Shown: positions 24,670 to 34,800 of the stretch, one piece after another | Position numbering within the stretch: position 1 is the stretch's first letter | Layout of the letters: each line of letters opens with the position of its first letter | DNA from: Spongiibacteraceae bacterium UBA5047 | GTDB lineage: Bacteria > Pseudomonadota > Gammaproteobacteria > Pseudomonadales > Spongiibacteraceae | Assembly: GCA_002415025.1 (NCBI GenBank) | Contig: DIBR01000011.1 | Span: 93,702 to 157,701 of the forward strand | Direction of reading: 5' to 3' | DNA length: 64,000 nt | Notes under the pieces: model-generated | What the model saw: the letters and a program-made list of their open reading frames with translations, nothing else | The model's database searches: none | What the model was told of the DNA's origin: nothing | Program-made: the position numbers and the translations under genes

Positions 24670-26394
24670 ATGCGCGCCAGTCAATTCCTTATTGCCACCC
24701 AAAAAGAGACACCCGCCGACGCCGAAGTTATCAGTCACAAGCTGATGCTACGTGCCGGAATGATTCGGAAACTGGCCACGGGATTGTACACCTGGCTGCC
24801 CGCCGGTTTGCGAGTACTGCGTAAAGTAGAGCGTATTGTGCGTGAGGAAATGGACCGCAGCGGCGCTCAGGAGGTATTAATGCCGGTTGTCCAGCCCGGT
24901 GAGCTCTGGCAGCAATCAGGTCGCTGGCAGCAATACGGCCCCGAGCTACTGCGTATCAGTGACCGCCATTCCAGAGAGTTCTGTCTCGGCCCAACCCATG
25001 AAGAGGTGATTACCCACCTGGTCAGTAATGAATTGAAAAGCTACAAGCAGCTGCCGGTGAATTTCTATCAAATTCAAACCAAATTCCGCGATGAAATCCG
25101 TCCGCGTTTTGGTGTTATGCGTTCGCGCGAATTTATTATGAAAGACGCCTATTCCTTTCATCTTGATCAGGAGTCGCTGCAGACAACTTACGAGCGGATG
25201 TACCAGGCCTATTCCAGCATTTTCACCCGGATTGGCCTCGACTTTCGCCCTGTGATTGCCGACACCGGCTCTATTGGTGGCACCGGCTCTCACGAATTTC
25301 ATGTGCTCGCCGAATCCGGCGAAGACGACATCGCCTTCTCCGACACCAGTGACTATGCCGCCAATATAGAAATGGCAGAAGCGATTTGCAGCACCACCCG
25401 CCCCGCCGCCAGCGCGGAGCTGAACAAGGTGTCTACTCCCGGCGCAAAAAGCATTGAGGAAGTCTGCACAGCGCTGTCAGTCGATGCGTCAACAACGGTA
25501 AAAACCCTGATAGTGCGGGCCGAAAATGACGAGGGTGAGGCTGCGGGGCTTATCGCTCTGGTTGTACGTGGCGATCATCAGCTAAACGACATTAAGGCAG
25601 AAAAGCTGGCTGGCGTGTTATCGCCCCTGCAAATGGCGAGCGATGAGGACATAAAAGCCGCGCTGCCCTGCGGTGCCGGTTCTCTGGGGCCGGTGGGCTT
25701 ACCTGTCCCGGTGATTGTGGACCGCTCCGCCGCCGCCTTGTCGGATTTTGTCTGCGGCGCCAATGAAGATGATTTTCATCTCACCGGCGTGAATTGGGAG
25801 CGAGACTGCGCGTTAGGCCGGGTTGAAGATATCCGCAATGTACAGACCGGCGACCCCAGTCCTGACGGTAAGGGCAGCCTGCTGATCAAGCGCGGCATTG
25901 AGGTTGGCCACATATTCCAGCTCGGCAAAAAGTATTCAGATGCCATGAACGCAACCGTACTGGACGAATCCGGGCGCGAAGCGGTGGTCACCATGGGTTG
26001 CTATGGCATAGGTATTACCCGTGTTGTAGCGGCAGCCATTGAGCAAAACCACGATGACAACGGCATTGTCTGGCCAGAGGCCATCGCGCCCTTCCAACTC
26101 GCACTGGTGCCGCTCAACATGCAAAAGTCCGACCGGGTTAAAGCAGCCGTCGAAGCGCTCTATTCCGAGCTTGTCGCGCTGGGCATTGATGTACTTATGG
26201 ATGACCGCAACGAACGCCCCGGGGTTAAATTTGCAGACATCGAGTTGATCGGCATTCCCCACCGTATCGTCATTGGCGATCGAGGCCTCGATGAAGGCAA
26301 ACTCGAATACCGCCACCGCCGCGCCGAGGCCAACGAAGAATTCGAGCTGGAGAACGCTATTGCCTTTATTCAGTCCAAGTTGTCAGTACATTAG
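24670..26394 (+). CDS. proS: Prolyl-tRNA synthetase (bacterial type)
   Basis: ProS (574 aa) charges tRNA-Pro. It has the class II core with GPTHEEV, motif 2 (RPRFGVMRSREFIMKDAYSF) and motif 3 (YGIGITRVVAAAIEQ), an inserted editing domain (about 225-400) that clears Ala-tRNA-Pro, and a C-terminal anticodon-binding domain. Length and order are normal. The following transglycosylase gene overlaps its 3' end. Confidence 0.98.
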   Translation: MRASQFLIATQKETPADAEVISHKLMLRAGMIRKLATGLYTWLPAGLRVLRKVERIVREEMDRSGAQEVLMPVVQPGELWQQSGRWQQYGPELLRISDRHSREFCLGPTHEEVITHLVSNELKSYKQLPVNFYQIQTKFRDEIRPRFGVMRSREFIMKDAYSFHLDQESLQTTYERMYQAYSSIFTRIGLDFRPVIADTGSIGGTGSHEFHVLAESGEDDIAFSDTSDYAANIEMAEAICSTTRPAASAELNKVSTPGAKSIEEVCTALSVDASTTVKTLIVRAENDEGEAAGLIALVVRGDHQLNDIKAEKLAGVLSPLQMASDEDIKAALPCGAGSLGPVGLPVPVIVDRSAAALSDFVCGANEDDFHLTGVNWERDCALGRVEDIRNVQTGDPSPDGKGSLLIKRGIEVGHIFQLGKKYSDAMNATVLDESGREAVVTMGCYGIGITRVVAAAIEQNHDDNGIVWPEAIAPFQLALVPLNMQKSDRVKAAVEALYSELVALGIDVLMDDRNERPGVKFADIELIGIPHRIVIGDRGLDEGKLEYRHRRAEANEEFELENAIAFIQSKLSVH

Positions 26395-26974
26395 GCAACT
26401 CGCCGCAATTTTTGCGCTGTTGTGGGCGCTGCCGGCACACACCCAACTGGCGCCCGACAAGCTACCCGATCAGGAACACGCTGAGCTGCGGCAGTTTCTG
26501 AAAAACACCATCGCCGATGCCAGTAGCTTTCGCGATCGTTTTGATGCAGAAGTCTGGCTGCTCGACATGTCTGGCCGGCTGGAGCGTTTTATCGACGACC
26601 CGCAAGCTCGACTGGAGCTATTGCGCGCTGTGCACTTTGAAGCCAGCAATGCAAACCTGAAACCGGATCTTGTGCTGGCATTAATTGAGATAGAAAGTGG
26701 CTTCGACCGATTTGCGGTATCTCGTGCCGGAGCGCAGGGCTTAATGCAGGTGATGCCCTTCTGGAAAAATGAAATCGGACGACCCGACGACAACCTCACC
26801 GATCCATACACCAACCTGCGCTACGGCTGTAGAATCCTGCAATACTACGTCGACAAGGAAAAAGGCAACATGATGCACGCGCTGGCACGCTACAACGGCA
26901 GTTATGGCAAGCTGTGGTATCCGCGCCGCGTGATGGACGCCTGGATCAAACGCTGGCGCGCAGGCAACCTGTAA
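26360..26974 (+). CDS. Lytic transglycosylase (SLT domain)
   Basis: The product is a periplasmic peptidoglycan lytic transglycosylase. The SLT/lysozyme-like fold carries Glu of IEIESGFDRFAVS as the catalytic acid, then GLMQVMP and a later ALARYNGS block. The frame is open from further upstream, but a TTG at 26360 with GGAGA 6 nt before it gives 204 aa that start with a good signal peptide (charged residue, hydrophobic IFALLWALP, cleavage near AHT). It therefore begins inside proS and overlaps it by 35 nt. No LysM or other cell-wall domain is present. Confidence 0.85.
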   Translation: MPLFSPSCQYIRQLAAIFALLWALPAHTQLAPDKLPDQEHAELRQFLKNTIADASSFRDRFDAEVWLLDMSGRLERFIDDPQARLELLRAVHFEASNANLKPDLVLALIEIESGFDRFAVSRAGAQGLMQVMPFWKNEIGRPDDNLTDPYTNLRYGCRILQYYVDKEKGNMMHALARYNGSYGKLWYPRRVMDAWIKRWRAGNL

Positions 26975-26998
26975 GCCTGGCTGCAACCATAAGGTCGG

Positions 26999-27679
26999 CT
27001 AATTCAAAAATTCGTAGCGCCAGTATGAGCCTTCCAGCCAGCAGCGATTGCGCAGGCCCTCTGCCGCCGAATCCGTATTCTCGTACCCGGCATCACCTTC
27101 ATACAGCATACAAATTTTCTCACCCTGCATCGCCATTCTGGGGTTGATATAGGGCGCTGAACGCTGCGCGTAAAACGCCTGCGCGTCGGCAAGGGTTTTA
27201 CAGTGCTGCAATTCGGTGAGTGTTACCAGCGTGGGCGGCATCAATTTCAATACACCTGATTGATGATCTGCTATCGCCTGCGCGGGTGAATACCACGCAT
27301 ACGCATCGATTTCCTCACCATCGACAACAATCTCGTCAACGGGCTCAACACTGAGAAAAAACCAGGTGGCAAAGCGCTTCTTTGATACTTCGGGAGCATC
27401 CGGGGTTGTCCAGTGCGAAATAAGCCGGAGCGAATCAAGCGGTACGGTAATCGAGGCTTCTTCTGTGGTTTCGCGAACGGCAGCGCAGCGCGCGGCGGCT
27501 TCAATATCGTCGCCGCCGCGATAATCCTCTTCCTCAACAACGCCGCCGGGGAACACCCAGGCCCCCGAGCCAACACGGCTGGCACTGTGCCGGCGCAGTA
27601 AAAGTGCTTCCAAACCGTCAGCACTCTCGCGCAACAGCACCAGTGTTGCAGCGGGACGTATCTTGGTTTTATCAGGCAC
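26999..27679 (-). CDS. Nudix hydrolase
   Basis: The product is a Nudix-fold pyrophosphohydrolase. The Nudix box runs from GGVVEEEDY to RETTEEASI, with an enlarged loop in the box as in NUDT19/NUDT7-like CoA or acyl-CoA diphosphatases; the substrate is inferred only. I prefer the GTG at 27679 (226 aa) over the upstream ATG at 27715. The GTG has GGAG 6 nt upstream and overlaps the previous stop by only 8 bp. Confidence 0.85.
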   Translation of the reverse strand: MPDKTKIRPAATLVLLRESADGLEALLLRRHSASRVGSGAWVFPGGVVEEEDYRGGDDIEAAARCAAVRETTEEASITVPLDSLRLISHWTTPDAPEVSKKRFATWFFLSVEPVDEIVVDGEEIDAYAWYSPAQAIADHQSGVLKLMPPTLVTLTELQHCKTLADAQAFYAQRSAPYINPRMAMQGEKICMLYEGDAGYENTDSAAEGLRNRCWLEGSYWRYEFLN

Positions 27680-28514
27680 CGGCCACTCCGGAATCCAGGA
27701 AGTCGATAAAGGCATCCGGCTCCGGTCGAACCCGGTAGTTATCGGTCAAATCCGCGTACAGGATTTTGCCCTGCTCATCCGTAATAACCACTGTGGGATA
27801 TACCGTATCGGCACCGTATCCGCTAATACCCAGAGCAATACCGCCTTTGTGCGCAATCTGTAACGCCGAGGCGGCCCGATTATCGCGGTCGACATAAAAC
27901 TGCATGGGCACATCGAATTTTTCAGCAATCTTGCGCGTATTTTTGTGTGGCTGCGGGCTAATCATCACCACATTGACACCGCGGGCTTCCAGCTCGCGAT
28001 AGCGCTCGGCCACTTCGCGAACTTGCGCAACACAGAGGGGGCACCAGTTGCCGCGATAAAACATCATTAACAATTTACGCCCCTGAAACCGCCGCGACGA
28101 CACTGCATTGCCATCGGCATCTTCGAGCTCAAATTCAGGCAGCAATTGACCGGGACGCAGTACACTGTTCTCGCCACGATCAAGCAGCGAATACCAGAAT
28201 ATATAGCTCAGCACGCCGCCCAAACCAAGCAGCAGTGCATAAAGCACCGGCACAATCGGTTGCAACTCCACTACCGCCAAACCGCCGCCAAGCAAAGCAC
28301 CGGAGAGCTGTATCCACATATAGCGCGAAGTGCGAGCGGTGGGAACGATTGCGAGATAGACCATAAAGCCCAGCATGGGGAGCAATGCCACGGCGGCACC
28401 GTACCAGGCAAGTGCGACCTGCTCTGCACTCAAAATGTGCCAAACACTGTGCGCGCCCGCCAGCAGGCAGGCGAGCAGATAAGGCACAACAAATAATCGT
28501 TTCAGGGTTTGCAT
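27672..28514 (-). CDS. Membrane-anchored AhpC/TSA thioredoxin-fold protein
   Basis: The 280-aa protein has an N-terminal membrane part with four predicted helices (about 5-25, 35-57, 68-88, 90-112). An extracytoplasmic or cytoplasmic peroxiredoxin/thioredoxin domain (about 120-270) follows, with the active-site block RGNWCPLC. One CxxC pair is present, so either peroxidase or disulfide oxidoreductase activity is possible. The start is supported by GGAG 5 nt upstream. It forms an operon with the Nudix gene. Confidence 0.85.
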   Translation of the reverse strand: MQTLKRLFVVPYLLACLLAGAHSVWHILSAEQVALAWYGAAVALLPMLGFMVYLAIVPTARTSRYMWIQLSGALLGGGLAVVELQPIVPVLYALLLGLGGVLSYIFWYSLLDRGENSVLRPGQLLPEFELEDADGNAVSSRRFQGRKLLMMFYRGNWCPLCVAQVREVAERYRELEARGVNVVMISPQPHKNTRKIAEKFDVPMQFYVDRDNRAASALQIAHKGGIALGISGYGADTVYPTVVITDEQGKILYADLTDNYRVRPEPDAFIDFLDSGVAGA

Positions 28515-28663
28515 ACCGGCTCCAGGTTTTGATTATTATGAAGGCCGCTCTGACCAACAACGCCCATTGATCAACCTATTATTACTGACTGGCTACACCA
28601 ATACCACCGGCGCAAGCACTACCGGGTGAAGCCCTTTGCGCAGGGCTTCCAACGCGAAGGCGC

Positions 28664-29122
28664 TCAAGCCGGGAAGTAGCGACTAATGGTATCGGCAACA
28701 CAGGCAGGCTTGTCCTGACCTTCAATTTCTACGGTAACTCGCACGACCGACTGCACACCACCCTTGACCTCCTCAACCGAGACCAGCTCTCCACAACCGC
28801 GAACACGAGAGCCCACCGGCACAGGCGAGGGAAAACGGATTTTCTCGCAGCCCACATTCACGCCCATGGAGATACCCTGCACATCTATAATCTGTGGCAG
28901 GAAGAGATTGACCAGCGATAGCGTGAGGTAGCCATGAGCAATACACTTGCCAAAGGGGCCATCTTTGGCGCGTTCGGGATCAACATGAATCCATTGGTGG
29001 TCACCCGTGGCATCAGCAAATAAATTAATGCGATTCTGGTCTATTTCGAGCCAATCGCTACAACCCAGCTGCTCGCCCTGCGCTGCTTTTAAATCAGCGG
29101 GATGCTTGAATACGCGCGTCAT
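28664..29122 (-). CDS. MaoC-like (R)-specific enoyl-CoA hydratase
   Basis: The 152-aa hot-dog protein has the hydratase motif FADATGDHQWIHVD (residues 35-48), with Asp41 and His46 as the catalytic pair, and GKCIAHGYLTLS further on. Such proteins hydrate trans-2-enoyl-CoA in beta-oxidation or supply monomers for polyhydroxyalkanoate. Its single-gene setting next to an alcohol dehydrogenase does not decide between these. Confidence 0.88.
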   Translation of the reverse strand: MTRVFKHPADLKAAQGEQLGCSDWLEIDQNRINLFADATGDHQWIHVDPERAKDGPFGKCIAHGYLTLSLVNLFLPQIIDVQGISMGVNVGCEKIRFPSPVPVGSRVRGCGELVSVEEVKGGVQSVVRVTVEIEGQDKPACVADTISRYFPA

Positions 29123-29281
29123 GTTCTACCCTTTTTACACTGTATTTGATGAGGCGCGACTATATCACCAACCGCCGCGCATCTCATCTGCCCCACGCAC
29201 CCGGCCTTTTTCTTACAAAGATTTCACGGCGAGGCTTCGTCCCCGGACTCTACACTGAACGGCCAAAACCGGAGAACGAAA

Positions 29282-30391
29282 ATGCGCGCAGCTGTACTTG
29301 AAGTGCCAGGTAAACCGCTTGTTATTCGCAACGACATCAGCATTATTGACCCTCGCCCCGGCGAAGTGCGCGTCAGAATCCACTACTGCGGGCTGTGTCA
29401 CTCGGACTACAGCTATGTCGATGGCAGCAACCCGGCGCCCGGCGCCATTATTCTTGGCCACGAAGCCTCCGGCATCGTTGACGCTGTTGGCGCCGGCGTG
29501 ACTCACCTCAGACCCGGCGACAAGGTCGTAATGACACCGGCGCCACCCTGCGGCCACTGCTATTTCTGCCAGCGCCACGAACACAGCCTCTGCGTAAACG
29601 CCAGCTCCATTATGACAAGCACTCTGCCGGACGGCGAAACCGGCCTTAGCAGTGGCGATACCGTCATTTACCGGGGCTGCGGCGTTGGCGGGTTAGCCGA
29701 ATATGCCATTGCGCCCGCCAGCGGTGCGGTAAAAATTGACGACGATGTGCCGCTGGAGCTGGCCTGCGTAATAGGCTGCGCCCTGCAAACCGGCGTCGGC
29801 GCCGTTCTCAACACCGCAAAAGTGGAAACAGGTGCAACCGTTTTGATTATGGGGCTGGGCGGGGTTGGAATGGCCACCATTCAGGGCGCCCGTCTGGCCG
29901 GAGCCTCGCTGATTATCTGCTCAGACCCCGTTGCGGCTCGCCGCGAGCAGGCAAAGGGGTTTGGCGCCACCCACTGTATTGACCCGACCAAAGACGACCT
30001 CGCTGCTATCTGCGCCGAACTGACCGGCGGTATTGGCCTGGATTACGCCTTTGAAACCGCCGGCAAAGCAGCCTTGATTGAAGCCGGCATCAATCTGACG
30101 CGCTCCGGCGGCACTACGGTGTGCGTAGGCGCCCCGCCGATTGAGGAGGGCATTCACATTCCTCACGCTGTATTATTTGCCGCCTTTGAGAAAAAGCTCT
30201 GCGGGTGCCTGCTCGGCTCGTGTAACTCCAGCTATGAAATACCGCGCATGATCCGGCTCTGGAAGCAGGGGCTGCTCAATTTTGACGATATGATCACCTC
30301 GCGGCGCCCTCTAAGTGAGGTCAATGAAGGCTTTGCCGATCTTGCCAACAATCGCGGCATACGCACAGTGATAGAGATTACGCCTTCGTAA
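29282..30391 (+). CDS. Zinc-dependent alcohol dehydrogenase
   Basis: The 369-aa medium-chain dehydrogenase/reductase oxidises an alcohol with NAD. Catalytic zinc ligands are Cys39 (CGLCHSD) and His60/Glu61 (GHE); the structural zinc ligands are Cys90, Cys93, Cys96 and Cys104. The Rossmann motif GLGGVGMA lies near 193-200. The C-terminal FEKKLCGCLLGS segment resembles class III/AdhC-type enzymes. The substrate is unknown. GGAG before the ATG supports the start. Confidence 0.9.
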   Translation: MRAAVLEVPGKPLVIRNDISIIDPRPGEVRVRIHYCGLCHSDYSYVDGSNPAPGAIILGHEASGIVDAVGAGVTHLRPGDKVVMTPAPPCGHCYFCQRHEHSLCVNASSIMTSTLPDGETGLSSGDTVIYRGCGVGGLAEYAIAPASGAVKIDDDVPLELACVIGCALQTGVGAVLNTAKVETGATVLIMGLGGVGMATIQGARLAGASLIICSDPVAARREQAKGFGATHCIDPTKDDLAAICAELTGGIGLDYAFETAGKAALIEAGINLTRSGGTTVCVGAPPIEEGIHIPHAVLFAAFEKKLCGCLLGSCNSSYEIPRMIRLWKQGLLNFDDMITSRRPLSEVNEGFADLANNRGIRTVIEITPS

Positions 30392-30473
30392 CCGAACAGC
30401 CCGCGCCATAGCGGTCCAGTGCCGCTCTCCGCTACACTAGCCGCCGCTAACTGCCGAACTCACGCAAGCGTAA

Positions 30474-30495
30474 TACCGCGGTAAGCCTACGGTAA
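30474..30495. repeat. Palindrome and repeated CGGTAA upstream of the RND genes
   Basis: TACCGCGGTA (30474-30483) is a perfect palindrome, and CGGTAA occurs at 30479-30484 and 30490-30495, 11 bp apart, one helical turn. The position about 65 bp before the RND operon suggests an operator for a regulator not encoded nearby. Confidence 0.4.
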
Positions 30496-30559
30496 TGATC
30501 CCTGTAGCCACACCGTGATATAACACGCTGTAATAACAGTATTTTTTTGAGAGCCATTT

Positions 30560-31825
30560 GTGGGCAAATTTATCAAGAACCTTGTCGTCTGCACGATAAT
30601 TCTCGGCGCCGCCAGCGCCGCGACCGTAACACTTTATTTGCAGCGGCCCGAACCGGTCAAAGTTGAAGTTATCTCCAAACCACTGCTCATCGACGTCGCA
30701 GAAGTGGTGAAACAGGATGTGCCGGTCAACATTGCCTCTCAGGGTACGGTCAGCCCGCGCACGCAAACCACATTAATCGCCGAAGTTTCCGGTCGAGTGG
30801 TCGAAGTGTCACCGAAATTCAAAGCCGGGGGCTTTTTCACGGCGGGCGAAATTCTGCTGCAGATCGACGATCGCGATTATAAGGCTGAGCTAAAGCGCGC
30901 AGAATCTGCCGTTGCCAGCGCCCGCAGCAATCTGGCTCTGGAAAAAGGCCGCGCGCAAGTGGCCTATCGCGACTGGCAAAAGTTCTCTAAAGGCGTATCC
31001 CGCAATGCTGAAGCTGATGAACTGGCGCAACGCAAACCACAACTGGCCGAAGCGCAGGCACGGCTGGACTCTGCCGAAGCCGATCTGGCCCGCGCACGCG
31101 ACAACCTGGATCGCACGACCATTCGCCTCCCCTACAGCGGCATGGTGCGCAACAAACAGGCCGACATTGGTCAGTACGTAAGCGTCGGCTCGCAACTCGG
31201 ACAAACCTTCGCCATTGATCGCGTTGAAGTGCGCTTACCGCTGCCCGACGACCGGCTCAGCTACCTGAATTTGCCCACCATCAATAAAACGCCTGAACAG
31301 CGCAAGAAAACCCTCGTAACGCTAAGCTCCAGCCAGGGCGACAGCGTATACGAATGGCAAGCTGAACTCGTGCGCACCGAAGGCGTGCTCGACGAGCGCA
31401 GCCGTGTGCTATTTGCCGTTGCCGAAGTCATTGACCCCTACGGCCTGAACAGTGAGCGCGAAGCGCCACTGCGCATAGGCACCTTTGTGCAGGCGGATAT
31501 CGCCGGCAAGACCATGTCAGACATCGTGGTATTGCCGCGCCACGTGCTGCGCACCGGCAATCAGGTGTGGGTTGTAGACGCTAAAAATCGCCTGGTGAAC
31601 CGGATAGTGGGCCTCCTGCGTACTGATGGCGAGCTGGCTTATATCCAGCGCGGCCTGGAGGCCGGTGAGCGCGTTGCGCTTTCAACCATACCGCATGCAG
31701 TTGCCGGCACCGAGGTTCGCCAGAACAGCTCGGTAAAAACCAGCACCTTGCTGCCTCCCGATTCTGCGGCGCACAAAACGGTGCAACCCGCGTCCACAGC
31801 CATGGCTGAGAGCGTCCAGGGATGA
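30560..31825 (+). CDS. RND efflux periplasmic adaptor (membrane fusion protein)
   Basis: This 421-aa adaptor links the inner-membrane pump encoded next to an outer-membrane channel. It has an N-terminal membrane anchor (about 7-27), a lipoyl/barrel-sandwich domain split by an alpha-helical hairpin (about 110-190), and beta-barrel and membrane-proximal domains to about 390. The start is GTG at 30560 with a GAGAG-like site. It overlaps the pump gene by 4 bp. No outer-membrane factor or regulator is adjacent. Confidence 0.9.
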   Translation: MGKFIKNLVVCTIILGAASAATVTLYLQRPEPVKVEVISKPLLIDVAEVVKQDVPVNIASQGTVSPRTQTTLIAEVSGRVVEVSPKFKAGGFFTAGEILLQIDDRDYKAELKRAESAVASARSNLALEKGRAQVAYRDWQKFSKGVSRNAEADELAQRKPQLAEAQARLDSAEADLARARDNLDRTTIRLPYSGMVRNKQADIGQYVSVGSQLGQTFAIDRVEVRLPLPDDRLSYLNLPTINKTPEQRKKTLVTLSSSQGDSVYEWQAELVRTEGVLDERSRVLFAVAEVIDPYGLNSEREAPLRIGTFVQADIAGKTMSDIVVLPRHVLRTGNQVWVVDAKNRLVNRIVGLLRTDGELAYIQRGLEAGERVALSTIPHAVAGTEVRQNSSVKTSTLLPPDSAAHKTVQPASTAMAESVQG

Positions 31826-34800
31826 CAGAAGAAAACATTGATACCCGCAGTGGGCTAATCGCCTGGTTTGCCCGCAACCCGGTTGCGGCCAATCTCCTTA
31901 TGTTTCTGATCCTGGCGACAGGCATCATGGCGGCCATCAGTATGCCGCGCACGGTTAACCCGGAGTTTGTCAGCGACACCATCCAGATTGTAGTGCCCTA
32001 CCCCGGCGCCTCACCCGACGAGGTCGAACTCGGCATTATTCTGAAAATTGAAGAAGCCCTGAAAGACATTGATACCATCGAGAAAATCCAGTCGACGGCG
32101 CAGGAGTCTGCCGCAACGATACTGCTCGAAATCAACGACGAGGTCGAAATCAACAATGTCCTCGACGAGGTTAAAAGCGCGATCGATGGCATATCCAACA
32201 TGCCGGAAGAATCAGAAAAGCCTGTTGTTAAACACCTGGAAATGCGCGACCACGCCGTTAACATTCAGTTGTGGGGCAATTTAAGCGAACGTGATATGAA
32301 ATCGCTGATTGACCAGGTGAAAAATGAACTGCTGCAAGACCCCGATATTGGCTACGTGAACACATTCGGCAGCCGCGACTATGAAGTGTCCATTGAGGTC
32401 TCTGAAGCAGACCTTCTCAAATACGGCCTGACGCTGAATCAGGTTTCCCAGGCCATCCGTGGCTCGTCGCTCAACCTGCCCGGCGGCGCGATTAAAACTG
32501 ATAACGGCGAAATTATGCTGCGCGCCAAAGGGCAAGCCTATCGCCAACACGATTTTGAACGTATTCCCCTGATTAATTATCCCGACGGCACCCGCCTCAC
32601 GGTGGGCGATATCGCAACCATCAAAGACGGCTTTGTAGAATCAACCGGCTTTTCCCTTTTTAACGGCGGCTTCAGCATGGGCGCCACAGTGTATGCCGTT
32701 GGCGATCAGGACCTGATTAAAGTGGCCGATGCCGCCAAAGCTTACGTTGAACGCAAGCGCGCGGAATTGCCGGAAGGGGTGAATATCGACTACTGGGCCG
32801 ATATTACCCACTACCTCAAAGGCCGTCTGGGCATGATGGTAAAAAACCTGGGCATGGGCGCGCTGCTGGTTTTTATTGTGCTAACCCTCTTTCTCGACAT
32901 CAAGCTTGCCTTCTGGGTAATGGTTGGCTTGCCGTTGTGCTTTCTCGGTACCTTCGCAATGATGACGACGCCCATGGTCGATATCAGCCTGAATATGATC
33001 AGTTTATTCGGGTTTATACTGGTATTGGGGATAGTGGTGGACGACGCCATAATTATTGGTGAGAGCGCCGGGAGTTTCTCCGAAAAATACGGACACAGTG
33101 TCGACTCCGTTATAGCCGGTGCAAAACGTGTGGCCACGCCGGCGACATTCGGCGTACTCACCACCATTGTGGCATTTCTGCCAACGCTGTTTGCCGAAGG
33201 TGTTTTTGCCCCCTTCCCGGCAGCCTTTGGCTGGGTGGTTTTGCTATGCCTTTCGTTTTCACTGGTAGAGTCGAAACTCATCCTGCCCGCCCACCTTATT
33301 CACAGCAAACCTTCGCGCAAGGGGCTGTTCAAATATACCCATACGCTGCAAACTTTTTGTAACGGCCTGTTGCAAGCCTTTATCAAGCGCGTTTACCAAC
33401 CCGCTCTAAAAAGCGCCCTTCGAAATCGCTACATCACGGCCTCATCTTTTGTCGCCGTCATGATTTTGGCAGGCGGTCTGGTGGCCGGCGGAATGGTGCG
33501 TGTCATTATGATGCCGTCTGTGCCTAACGATTTTATTCAGGCTTCGCTGGAGATGGTGGAAGGCACCACGGAAGAACAGATGCTCGCGGGCTACAAGCAG
33601 TTCAATGACGCTCTCTACGCTGTAGACCGGGAGTACAAGGCAGAAACCGGCAACGAGACCGGCTTGCTTAAACATGTTTTCGCTTACGCCTACGACGGTC
33701 GTTTCGTGAACTTTATGGCGGAACTGACCAAGAACGAAGTACGCACCATGGTCAGTGACGAGCTGGCCGAACGCTGGCGCTCCAAGATTGGAGAAATTCC
33801 CGGTGCGCGCGTCATAGCGGTTTCCACAGCACAGGATATGGGCGGCGGCCAGGACGTTCAGTTCAAGCTGATCAGCTCGCAACCCGAGCAACTCAAGGCG
33901 GCCTCCAAGGAATTTGCCCGGCACTTGAGTACCTACGACGGCATTTATGATGTTCGCAACGGCTCGGACTCGGCTCAGGATGAAATCGTACTCAGCCTCA
34001 AACCCATGGCGGATTCGATGGGAGTTTCGCTTGCCGACATGGCCACCCAGATTCGTCACGCCTTTTACGGCGCAGAAGCGCAACGTATGCAAAGAGCCAA
34101 TGACGAAGTCAAGGTTATGGTGCGCTATCCCGAAGCGGAGCGAAAAGCGGTATCAGACCTTGAAAACATGTACCTGCACACCCGTGACGGTGTCGCCGTA
34201 CCCTTTACCGTTCTGGCAAACGCCGATATTCAACCCGGCTACAGCAAACTTACACGCATTAACGGTGAGCGCGCGGTAACGGTGGGCGGAGCTGTGAATC
34301 GCCTCTACGCCGAGCCCGACAATATTGCGATGGAGCTTAAGGAAACCTTTCTGCCGAAGTTGTCGCAGGAATACCCCGGCCTGTCGTTCAAAATGGACGG
34401 CATGACAGAAGAGTCAGCAAAAATATTCAACAGCCTGTTTGTCGGCTTTGCACTTGCGATGTTCGGAATATACGCCCTGCTGGCGGTGCCGCTCAAATCT
34501 TACCTGCAACCACTCATTATTATGGGTGTTATCCCTTTTGGCATTATTGGCGCCGTCATCGGTCATCTGGTCATGGACCTGCCGCTGGATATGATGTCAC
34601 TGTTTGGCATTATTGCCTTGTCAGGCGTTGTGGTGAACGACAGCTTGATTATGGTGGATTTCATCAATCGCGCTGTGGCCAACGGCAGCTCTATTGTTGA
34701 TGCCGTGGTGCAATCCGGCTCCCAACGCTACCGCGCCATTATGCTCACGTCATTGACCACCTTTTTCGGGCTTGCACCCATGCTGGTAGAAACCAGTACC

